From Ruminiclostridium herbifermentans (lineage in GTDB: Bacteria > Bacillota > Clostridia > Acetivibrionales > DSM-1351): a stretch of DNA of 64,000 nt. Every line of letters begins with the position of its first letter. Position 1 is the first letter of the stretch. A model generated the notes under the pieces. That model did no database searches. It saw only the letters and a list, made by a program, of their open reading frames with translations, and was not told where the DNA came from. The DNA lies in assembly GCF_005473905.2 (NCBI RefSeq), contig NZ_CP061336.1, positions 1,852,501 to 1,916,500 on the forward strand, read 5' to 3'. This document shows, piece after piece, positions 18,564-26,234 of this stretch. The position numbers and the translations under genes were made by a program.

Positions 18564-18706
18564 TACGGCTATGCTGCAATTGCCAATATTCTAAATGAGA
18601 AAGGATATCCTTCGCCGTCTTCAAAAATTCAGACATTCCCATAACTACATGGAACCAAGCGTCTGTACAGCGTATTTTGTGAAATCGTATATACTTTGGT
18701 GATGTG
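18564..18706 (+). pseudogene. Fragment of a second large serine recombinase gene
   Basis: About 143 bp match the recombinase gene near 15958-16100 (GCTATGCTGCAATTGCC and CAGCGTATTTTG are shared), with scattered substitutions and at least one missing base that destroys the frame at the CTTCAAAAATTCAG position. The region corresponds to the recombinase domain with YAAIANILNEKGYPSPSS. It is a relic of a related integrase or of a partial duplication. Confidence 0.82.
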
Positions 18707-18710
18707 TAAT

Positions 18711-19084
18711 TATAATGATATATAAAGGTGGTTTTTATCATTGAAAACCACAATAATTAATTGCGGGATGTGTTCAGGAGAGGCTGCTAACTAGCAGTAT
18801 GACTGGAACAATGATGTGTCTGGAAAAAGAAATATATTAAAAGATGACTGTAGAATTTTATGCATTTTGTATTTTATTCTACAGTTATTTTTATTTTGGA
18901 GAAGCTATATAAATAAGTTAAATGATGCTATAATTAGAAGCAAATTGAGGGAATAGCGGAGAGATAGAGGTTGGAGTGTGGGAAGCTAATTTTAATCGTA
19001 GAGTTGCTTTGAAAGTGGGAGTGGAAATTAAGACTATTATATAAGCTTTTAAATTTTAGTGAAGTAAAAATAAAGGTGATTTTT
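18711..19084. other. Non-coding stretch after the recombinase relic, with a terminator
   Basis: At 18847-18893 a perfect ten-base stem ACTGTAGAAT/ATTCTACAGT is followed by TATTTTTATTTT and is a good terminator. No gene was seen in the rest. Confidence 0.6.
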
Positions 19085-19258
19085 ATGAGCAAAAATATAA
19101 AACAGTATATTTTGAAAAAAGTAAATAAAAAAACGGATAAAATAAAAAGTCTTAAGCCTAAAAATGCGCAGAGTTGGATTGTATTATCAGATATATATTT
19201 TAGAAACTGGTTGCATGAAAAAGCAATAGAAGCAGCAACAAAGACTAGACCAGCTTAG
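19085..19258 (+). CDS. Small TPR-like protein
   Basis: Fifty-seven residues from an ATG six bases after AAAGGTG (a GTG nine bases earlier is a weaker alternative). After a basic N-terminus, the sequence AQSWIVLSDIYFRNWLHEKA resembles a single tetratricopeptide helix pair, as seen in the ends of TPR proteins. It may be a standalone mini-TPR or the remains of a longer protein. No signal peptide. Confidence 0.4.
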   Translation: MSKNIKQYILKKVNKKTDKIKSLKPKNAQSWIVLSDIYFRNWLHEKAIEAATKTRPA

Positions 19259-19317
19259 ATGAATAAAATTTATATTCTTTGAGTTTTAGTTAACATATTT
19301 TTTGAGGAGAAATTGCT

Positions 19318-19650
19318 ATGAATGAATTTATATACTGCAAAATTGAAATATTTATACCAGAAAGCCACTTTCCCCAGCTGCAAAAAGCCTTACAAAGTGT
19401 GGATGCAGGGCACATTGGAAACTATGACAGCTGTTTATCCTACAGCAAGGTTAATAGCTATTGGAGGCCTCTTTCAGGGAGCAGCCCATATATAGGTGAG
19501 GCAAATGAACTATGTTCAGAAACAGAGTTAAAAGTAGAAGTTACTTGCCTGCGTGAAAAAATTGATGTTACAGTGGAAGCCATTAAGAAAGTTCATCCCT
19601 ATGAGGTTCCAGTTATAAATGTTATTCAGTTATATAGGACCAGCTATTAG
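19318..19650 (+). CDS. Stand-alone PII-like NIF3 insert domain protein (COG3323 type)
   Basis: The 110 residues match the small domain that is inserted in YqfO/NIF3 proteins and also exists alone: YCKIEIFIPESHF at the start, then AGHIGNYDSCLSYS, SYWRPLSGSSPYIG and KKVHPYEVPVINVIQL at the end. The fold is a ferredoxin-like PII/CutA relative; the biochemical role is unknown, with metal or small-molecule binding suspected for the family. GAGGAG precedes the ATG. It stands alone between hypothetical genes. Confidence 0.82.
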   Translation: MNEFIYCKIEIFIPESHFPQLQKALQSVDAGHIGNYDSCLSYSKVNSYWRPLSGSSPYIGEANELCSETELKVEVTCLREKIDVTVEAIKKVHPYEVPVINVIQLYRTSY

Positions 19651-19865
19651 TTTTGAACTGAGACAATTAGCATGAGTAAATTATATTAAGGAATTTGAGA
19701 CTGCTAGCTGGATATGCTGCTGAACACGTGGAAGGTTGATTTAGTCGAAGTAAATAACCAGTTCGTAGTGGTGATTTGTTTAATTTTAGCAGTCAGGGGA
19801 TTCTAAATTTTGTATGAAAGCTGAATACCTTTAAAATAAAGATTATTTCTGCTTTATAATTATTG

Positions 19866-19871
19866 TATAAT
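19866..19871 (+). promoter_or_regulatory. TATAAT -10 element abutting a start codon
   Basis: A perfect TATAAT overlaps one candidate ATG and ends seven bases before the next in-frame ATG, with no ribosome site between. The expected transcription start would coincide with the second ATG, so the following gene may be read from a leaderless transcript. No convincing -35 element was found. Confidence 0.35.
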
Positions 19872-19878
19872 GTATAAA

Positions 19879-20568
19879 ATGAGTAAACGTGAAAGATGTA
19901 TAAATGTACCACAGGAATTCAAAATATTTCAAACAAGTAAAGGAGAATTTTTAAAAGATGGCTTTAATCTAGTAGAAGGTGTTCATGTCTCAAATTTAGA
20001 TGGGATAAACGAAGAATATGCTATAGAAGAGTATGAAAATATATTCAGAATAACCATAAATGTAAGTGCTGAGAATATAGACAGTGTATTTAGGGAGTTG
20101 TGTGCTAGAGTTAGAACTCCTGGTTTTTTAATGCTTGAACATGGTACAAACCAAAATATAGAAAAGCAATTAAGAAAGTCAGACACTGATCCTATGCATA
20201 TTGATGTTTTCTATCTTGATGGGCTAGAATCAACAGCATTTTTTGCGTTGTATAATCAATATAATAAATTATTGGTTAATGATGGAGTCATTAGTTTTGG
20301 ATTTGGTTCACATATTTGTACTGACGAAGTATATGTTGGTCCATACAAAATCTTTACCATTTTTACAAATGAAACAGAAAAATATATTGATGTTTTAAAA
20401 AAGTATAATATTCCACAGGTACATAGAGTGAAAACTATTTGGAATAATTTCTCAGAAGAATCACCTGGGAGTCGTATGACAATTAAAGTAAATGGAATAG
20501 ATATATATGAAATGATAGAGCAATTAAGTAAAAAAGGCCTGTATTTGGGAGAAAGAAGAGAAGAGTAG
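19879..20568 (+). CDS. Hypothetical cytosolic protein
   Basis: About 229 residues with no signal peptide or membrane helix and no family I recognise. The C-terminal half has an alternating alpha/beta pattern (DVFYLDGLESTAFFALYNQY, then ISFGFGSHICTDEVYVGPYK) that looks like a well-folded domain. The codon pattern is good to the end. The start is doubtful because neither nearby ATG has a ribosome site (see the TATAAT element). The CAT-like gene follows after 57 bp and may be co-transcribed. Confidence 0.65.
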   Translation: MSKRERCINVPQEFKIFQTSKGEFLKDGFNLVEGVHVSNLDGINEEYAIEEYENIFRITINVSAENIDSVFRELCARVRTPGFLMLEHGTNQNIEKQLRKSDTDPMHIDVFYLDGLESTAFFALYNQYNKLLVNDGVISFGFGSHICTDEVYVGPYKIFTIFTNETEKYIDVLKKYNIPQVHRVKTIWNNFSEESPGSRMTIKVNGIDIYEMIEQLSKKGLYLGERREE

Positions 20569-20625
20569 ACATTTTGTATATGACTTATAGTTAGAATCAA
20601 TCAAAATAAATGGAGTGAAAAGAAT

Positions 20626-21255
20626 TTGAAGTATATAGATATTGACAACTGGAAAAGAAAAGAGCACTTTGACTTTTTTTATAGGTCAGATTATGCTCAA
20701 TACAATATTTGTGCTAATATTGATATAACCAATTTTCTTAATTTTGTTAGGGATAAGCAGATTTCATTTTACTATGCTATGATTCATGCATCCACTTATG
20801 TTGCAAATGAAATAGTCAATTTCCGTTATAGAATAAGAGATGGTAAAGTGGTTATGCATGACAAATTGAATCCTTCGTTTACTGAATTGAATGGAAAAGA
20901 TGATGATTTGTTTAAATTAGTAACAGTAGATATGAAGGATGATATTTTCGAATTTGTTAAATATGCAAAAGAAAAATCCCAATGCCAAAGAGATTATTTC
21001 CCACTAAATGAAACTGCGGGAAGGGATGACTTTGTATATATCACTTGCATTCCGTGGATTTCGTTTACACATATATCACATACTTTTTCACTTAACAAAA
21101 ACGATTCAGTACCGAGGATTTCTTGGGGTAAGTATTTTTCGGAGAATAACCGTGTTTTATTGCCATTCTCTGTACAGGTTAATCATGCATTGGTTGATGG
21201 GGTGCATGTTGGAGAATATTTTGATAAATTGCAAAAACATATTGATAGCATGTAA
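20626..21255 (+). CDS. Chloramphenicol-acetyltransferase-like O-acetyltransferase (CatA family)
   Basis: Trimeric acetyl-CoA-dependent acetyltransferase family. Landmarks: N-terminal YIDIDNWKRKEHFDFF, central FSFTELNGKD-type region (PSFTELNGKDDDLF), and the catalytic motif NHALVDGVHVGEYFDKLQ with His187 and structural Asp191. The classical enzymes have HHAVCDG; here the first His is Asn, which leaves the catalytic His in place. The start is TTG after TGGAGTG. At 209 residues it is complete. Whether chloramphenicol is the substrate is open: many clostridial homologues are uncharacterised xenobiotic or CAT-B-like acetylases. Confidence 0.85.
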   Translation: MKYIDIDNWKRKEHFDFFYRSDYAQYNICANIDITNFLNFVRDKQISFYYAMIHASTYVANEIVNFRYRIRDGKVVMHDKLNPSFTELNGKDDDLFKLVTVDMKDDIFEFVKYAKEKSQCQRDYFPLNETAGRDDFVYITCIPWISFTHISHTFSLNKNDSVPRISWGKYFSENNRVLLPFSVQVNHALVDGVHVGEYFDKLQKHIDSM

Positions 21256-21643
21256 TCGAAGTGTCACTTCATATTTAAGTAAATACATATATGAATACGA
21301 ATACTAGTTATTGGTACAAATATTATTTATTATCTAAACCTAGCAGTAGAATTTACTGCTTAAAGCTTAATAATAACAGGTATGATAGCATTATCAAATG
21401 AGAATAAAATAATTTCATAAAATAATAAAAAATACTTTAAATTTACAAAAATGGATGGTATAATATTTTTGTGTTAAAAAACCTGTCATATTTATGTTAT
21501 GTTTCTTATTTTACAAAATTCTATATAGGAATCTAACAACATAGATTCGATAATTTCAATTAATTATTCTTATAAAACATTTCACTTTATAATAGACAGT
21601 TTCAGAAGAAATTTTAAACAAGTAAAAGGAGTACTTATCAGCA
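21256..21643. other. Gene-free AT-rich stretch
   Basis: Holds the inverted repeat AGCAGTA/TACTGCT at about 21341-21359, a possible transcription end for the CAT-like gene without a clear T-run. Nothing else recognisable. Confidence 0.4.
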
Positions 21644-22141
21644 ATGCTAAGAAGTTTATTTTGCATTATTTTAAGCTTTTCTATTTTATTAAATGGTATT
21701 CCATCATTTGCTGCCTCTCAAGAAAATATTAATATTAAAATTGAGGGCAATATGCAGCTTTTAGAGACCAACACAATGATAGTAAATGGCAGAATACTTA
21801 TAAAGGCTATAGATTTAGAAAGGGAGATGGGAACTACGGTAGAATGGTACGCGACAACAAAGTCAATAATTGTTAAACGGCAAACAGAAAATAGGAACAC
21901 AAATATTTATTTAAAAATTGGACAAGACTGTGCCTTGGTCAATGGCTTGGAAGTTAAGATGGAATGCAAACCAGAAATTTACGGGGGAAGGGCATATATA
22001 CCACTAAGGTTTATTTATGAAAATTTTGGTGCGAAGGTTACATGGGATGGTAAGACAAGAACAGTTAATATCGAATATACAGCGAAAACTCCAGATACAA
22101 TGCCTACAATACCACCACCATGGGAAATGCAATTAAATTAG
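21644..22141 (+). CDS. Secreted protein with copper-amine-oxidase-like N-terminal (stalk) domain
   Basis: A signal peptide (MLRSLFCIILSFSILLNGIP, cleaved after FAA) is followed by one domain of the Cu_amine_oxidN1 type: an NTMIVNGRILIKAIDLEREM first repeat and YGGRAYIPLRFIYENFGAKV second repeat, ending VTWDGKTRTVNI. In clostridia this domain is a common non-enzymatic extracellular or wall-associated module; no copper site is implied. A Pro-rich tail ends the 165 residues. It opens the surface-protein block and is preceded by AAAAGGAG. Confidence 0.85.
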   Translation: MLRSLFCIILSFSILLNGIPSFAASQENINIKIEGNMQLLETNTMIVNGRILIKAIDLEREMGTTVEWYATTKSIIVKRQTENRNTNIYLKIGQDCALVNGLEVKMECKPEIYGGRAYIPLRFIYENFGAKVTWDGKTRTVNIEYTAKTPDTMPTIPPPWEMQLN

Positions 22142-22563
22142 CTTTTATTTTTAGTTAAATAAAGATTTTAACTAAAATCAGTTACCATTATTGCCTTCTT
22201 TTTTGGGTGAATAAAGTTTTAAGCTATTATAAAAGTAAGTTTAATTTCCTCTTAAACTAAAAGAGGTTTAAGCTGAAAATAGTTGATTTTTGAGGATGAG
22301 AAACTGAATTTCATTAGAAGCTATAGAAATCATTATTAAGAAAAGAGAAATATATTTTTTGAGATGTATTATTAAAGCTTAAGTAGTTAGCTTATATGAA
22401 TATAAGTAAGAATTATGCGGAGATTTAAGTTAATGTTAAAAGACCAAAATTTTCTCTGCACATTACAGGGCTAATCAAACTAAATAATATTAACGCCAAT
22501 CTATGTGATTGTTAAGACTATTTAGAAATTATAATTAATTGCTAGTTTAGGGAGGGCATCAAA
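22142..22563. other. Intergenic stretch with strong inverted repeats
   Basis: TTTTAGTTAA/TTAACTAAAA (22149-22158 with 22168-22177) is a perfect ten-base stem directly after the stop, a probable transcription end despite a short T-run. About 22246-22273 contains overlapping pairings CCTCTT/AAGAGG and CTTAAAC/GTTTAAG that exclude each other. No gene seen. Confidence 0.4.
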
Positions 22564-23859
22564 GTGAGGAATTTAAAAAGAGCATTATTTATTTTATTAG
22601 CAATGGCAATAGTTTCATTTGCTAATATTTCATCAATATCGGAAGCAGCAGCTTTTTCTGATGTGGCTAGTAACGCTTGGTATTATGAATATGTAAACAG
22701 GCTGGTAAGCTTAAAAATAACAGCTGGAATAGGCAACAATAAATATGGACCAAATAACTCAGTCACAAGAGCTGAGTTTGTAACATTTCTATGCAAAGCA
22801 ATAGGCTTAACGCAGATAGAAGGATATACATATAAAGACACTCAAAATCACTGGTCAAGCAAGTGGCTTTCAGCAGCTGTAGAGGCTAATTTTATAGACA
22901 AGAATACTGAGTTTTATCCTAATAAAGCTATTACAAGACAGGAAGCTGTAGAAATGCTGTGTAGGTCAATTAATCTTGAGGAAAGTACTGAAAACACATC
23001 TCCATATTCAGATGTTAAATCAGAAATTGGATATTCAAACAGGGCTTTTGAAGAGTATTTAATGCTTGGTTCTGTTGTAAATGGACAGAGATATTTTTAT
23101 CCATTAAATAATATAAAGCGTTCTGAAGTGGCAGCAGTAATAGTTAACTTAGTAGACTATATTGCTGATGCTGAAAGCTATAAAGCAGCAAAAATAGCTG
23201 AATTGGATCAAAAGGAGCAAAAAGCGAGAGAGGAAAAGGAAGAAGCAGAAAGATATGCTGCATGGAAAGAGAGTGTCAAGCATATCTCACCTGAACTGCT
23301 GAATAATACTCAAGGTTTGTATAAGGGTTCGGTTTATGAGAGTAATAAGTATTTAATTGACCAGTCAGGATATTTAAGTGGATGGGGTAAAGATTATGGT
23401 ATGACAGAGGAAGAGTTTGCTGATGAGATTGTACGGGTGGGGAGTAAGTTTCTGCTCTCATGGTATAATGCAGATTATACAAAGATTGATAAACTTAAAG
23501 TAGACTTAAAAGATATATTAGAGACAAATACAATAAAGAACTCTTTACAAGATAACTTAGACTATATAAAAAATAATAAGTTCATAGCAGAAGGTAAATT
23601 TTATACTAGTAAGGGTCTTATAGTATGTACTGATAGTGGATCATTAGGATTAAGAGGAACGATAAAGTTTAGGTATTTAAAACCTACAAGTACAAATGTT
23701 CTTAGTTCGGAAATCGTAAGTGGTACTGGTAAAATAATGCAAGTTGGTGTTTGGTATGAACAAGATTATCAAGTATCATTTTATCCAGAAAAAATAGGAC
23801 TAAAGACAACTGCAATGCACGCAATATCTAAAGTTAGAATATCTCAAATAAAAGATTAA
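22564..23859 (+). CDS. S-layer homology (SLH) triple-repeat surface protein
   Basis: Secreted wall-bound protein. After a signal peptide, three SLH domains bind pyruvylated secondary wall polymer: FSDVASNAWYYEYVNRLVSL...VTRAEFVTFLCKAIGL, then KDTQNHWSSKWLSAAVEANF...ITRQEAVEMLCRSINL, then a divergent YSDVKSEIGYSNRAFEEYLM...IKRSEVAAVIVNLV, to about residue 200. A charged coiled coil (about 205-240) leads to a C-terminal domain of about 190 residues that I do not recognise. The GTG start follows GGGAGGG by six bases. It probably anchors or serves the two giant proteins downstream. Confidence 0.92.
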   Translation: MRNLKRALFILLAMAIVSFANISSISEAAAFSDVASNAWYYEYVNRLVSLKITAGIGNNKYGPNNSVTRAEFVTFLCKAIGLTQIEGYTYKDTQNHWSSKWLSAAVEANFIDKNTEFYPNKAITRQEAVEMLCRSINLEESTENTSPYSDVKSEIGYSNRAFEEYLMLGSVVNGQRYFYPLNNIKRSEVAAVIVNLVDYIADAESYKAAKIAELDQKEQKAREEKEEAERYAAWKESVKHISPELLNNTQGLYKGSVYESNKYLIDQSGYLSGWGKDYGMTEEEFADEIVRVGSKFLLSWYNADYTKIDKLKVDLKDILETNTIKNSLQDNLDYIKNNKFIAEGKFYTSKGLIVCTDSGSLGLRGTIKFRYLKPTSTNVLSSEIVSGTGKIMQVGVWYEQDYQVSFYPEKIGLKTTAMHAISKVRISQIKD

Positions 23860-23892
23860 GTTCAATTACAATAAATAAGGAGGTTTAAATCC

Positions 23893-23928
23893 ATGCTGTT
23901 TAATGGGCACTTGTACCAAAATGTGTAG
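23893..23928 (+). CDS. Short upstream frame MLFNGHLYQNV
   Basis: Eleven codons with an excellent AAGGAGGT site, ending 14 bp before the next gene, whose own ribosome site (GTGGA) is poor. It may couple translation into the 763-residue gene or be a remnant of an earlier start. Confidence 0.25.
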   Translation: MLFNGHLYQNV

Positions 23929-23942
23929 TGTGGATATAAAAA

Positions 23943-26234
23943 ATGAATAGAAAATTATTTGTGAGACTATTCTTATATATTTGTATTATAACAGCTTATA
24001 TGAGTATTTACATTCCTGTAAATGCTGGTTTTGATGAAAAGAAATTACGAATAGACACTGACAATGCAAAACACCAAGCCCTTTCCATGACCGTCGACTC
24101 CATCCCCTCCAATTCCCCTCTTCAAGCCTTTTGCATCGGCTGGAATTTCACTTTCAGCAATGAAGAAGTATCATCAACCCCTGTTTCGGTATATGTGCCG
24201 CTATCCAGCGTAAACACAAGCGGCGGCACAAGAACTTATACCTTTCCGCTAACTACTGGCTGGACAAGGGAATTTACAGGTATAGCGGGAGGGAAATCAA
24301 TACGTGACCTTGTCAGTAATAAACGGTTGTACGATAAAATAATTAAAGCAGGCTGTACTGTTCATGCAAATGCAAAGATACTAAAATATAAATACATAGA
24401 CGGAAAGCCTACTCCAATGGGAACATATTCAAATGGAATTAATTCACCTCCAAATGTATTTGCAGATTGCAAAGATGATATAGAATATATTGATTCAAAA
24501 GGCATTAAGCATGGCAACTTTACAGAGTTTTCTGAAACATTTAAGGAAAATACAAAAAGTGAATATTTTGATTTGAGTTTAACACTAGCTGCTGAGCCGT
24601 TGCCTCCACCTGATGTAGTTCTTAACCTTCCAGAAGATAATTCAACAGTGATACAGGGCACTACAGTTACTATAAAGGGAATTGGTACTGGCTGTCACCA
24701 TATAGGAGCCTTTGTTGATGGTAAGTTTTATGGTACTGAGCAGAAGAATCCAAATGAAGATATAAATATACCAATGGAATTTGAAACTAAAATAACATTG
24801 GATCAAGTAAAAGACTATACCTTTCAAATTAAAGGCAGGAATACTGAACTTGCATCAGATAAAGATTCAGTACTTGCAGAGTCAAAAATACATACAGTTC
24901 ATGTAATAGCACCTAAGCCTAATTCAGGCAATATATATATTAAATGCATTGATTATAATACAAATTCAATTCTATCCTCCAGCACTTTACCTAATATTCC
25001 CTATGACATGCCAAAAGAAATTTCCAGTCCAGCTTTAAACAACTATTCTATAAAAGGCTCCTATTCAACATATACAGGTTCAATTCAAGCAATACCTTCA
25101 ATAGCAGTAATGCAGTCCAATGTCATTTCTCAAATAGTTACATTATCTGATTCAAATCCAAATGCATATGTCTACTTTTGGTATCAAGAATTAAAAAGAC
25201 CAAAGGCAATAATTGACGCACCTGAAAAAGTTAAAGCAGGTAATGAATTCACAGTTTCCGGTGTTCGCTCATATTGTAGGCAGGCAGATGCAGTAATTAA
25301 ATCATATAGCTGGTCTACAGGCTTAGATAAGGTAAGTGGCAATATTTCCTTTGCTAATCCTGGTAAATACACAATAACATTGACTGTAACAGACAGTAAT
25401 GGTTTAACAGACAGCACCACCCATGAAATAGAGGTTATGCCGCCTACACCAGTTGCAAACATTAATTTATCAGGAAAAATAAAAGAAAATAGGAAAATAA
25501 CAATAAGTGCAAGGATGAGTGATACTCCTGACCGCTATCCAATAATTTGGAGCAAAACTAAGTGGTATATAGAACCTGTTATTGGCACTGGTGCAACATG
25601 GGATTTTGGAGTGAAGCTTAGAGATGGAACAGTTATCAAAATTTCTTCAAATTCGGACCAAGCATTATTAAATGGACAAGATGAGTTTTATTTTCAAGCA
25701 AGAAATTCTGGTGTGTATAGAGTAACCTTATCAATTACCAATAGTTATCCAGCAAATGATACCATAAAGGGAACAATAACAGTAAATAAGGATGAACCTC
25801 CCATTGTAATTCTAGAAGCACCAAAAGTTAATTTGCGTGAATATGATAATCCAATTGACAGCACCAAAAGCAAATTTGGAAAAATAGAAATACAGGATAA
25901 GTCCTATTCACCAGATGGAGATATTATTGGGAAAAGATATTGGTACTGCAGATACAATAGTGATAACAATATTGATGCCAAAGGAAACAGCGATTTTTCT
26001 GATGAAGCCGATCAACATATTTTTGCAGATGATATAACCAGTCCTTTTTTACCAGAAGAAAAAATACGTTTAATAGTAGATAATGAAAATGATACCATTA
26101 TAGAGCTTTGGTGGTATGATGTGGGGAAATATAGAATTGAATTAATTGCTGAAGAGTACATTCCAGAGGATGAAACAATTAAAGAGTTGTTAATTCCTTC
26201 TGATATTCGAAGAACTATAGCAACAGGATGGTGA
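23943..26234 (+). CDS. Large secreted PKD-domain surface protein
   Basis: Signal peptide (KLFVRLFLYICIITAYMSIY), an unrecognised domain to about residue 215 (with GWNFTFS and CTVHANAKILKYKY), a CBM/Ig-like beta domain beginning PPPDVVLNLPEDNSTVIQG, and a PKD domain at about 418-500 (PKAIIDAPEKVKAGNEF... GKYTITLTVTDSNGLTDSTT). Further Ig-like modules follow (SGVYRVTLSITNSYPANDTI). PKD domains act in cell-surface adhesion or polysaccharide contact. The gene overlaps the next one by 7 bp. Bases about 24080-24300 are more GC-rich with C-ending codons unlike the flanks, which hints at mosaic origin. Confidence 0.82.
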   Translation: MNRKLFVRLFLYICIITAYMSIYIPVNAGFDEKKLRIDTDNAKHQALSMTVDSIPSNSPLQAFCIGWNFTFSNEEVSSTPVSVYVPLSSVNTSGGTRTYTFPLTTGWTREFTGIAGGKSIRDLVSNKRLYDKIIKAGCTVHANAKILKYKYIDGKPTPMGTYSNGINSPPNVFADCKDDIEYIDSKGIKHGNFTEFSETFKENTKSEYFDLSLTLAAEPLPPPDVVLNLPEDNSTVIQGTTVTIKGIGTGCHHIGAFVDGKFYGTEQKNPNEDINIPMEFETKITLDQVKDYTFQIKGRNTELASDKDSVLAESKIHTVHVIAPKPNSGNIYIKCIDYNTNSILSSSTLPNIPYDMPKEISSPALNNYSIKGSYSTYTGSIQAIPSIAVMQSNVISQIVTLSDSNPNAYVYFWYQELKRPKAIIDAPEKVKAGNEFTVSGVRSYCRQADAVIKSYSWSTGLDKVSGNISFANPGKYTITLTVTDSNGLTDSTTHEIEVMPPTPVANINLSGKIKENRKITISARMSDTPDRYPIIWSKTKWYIEPVIGTGATWDFGVKLRDGTVIKISSNSDQALLNGQDEFYFQARNSGVYRVTLSITNSYPANDTIKGTITVNKDEPPIVILEAPKVNLREYDNPIDSTKSKFGKIEIQDKSYSPDGDIIGKRYWYCRYNSDNNIDAKGNSDFSDEADQHIFADDITSPFLPEEKIRLIVDNENDTIIELWWYDVGKYRIELIAEEYIPEDETIKELLIPSDIRRTIATGW

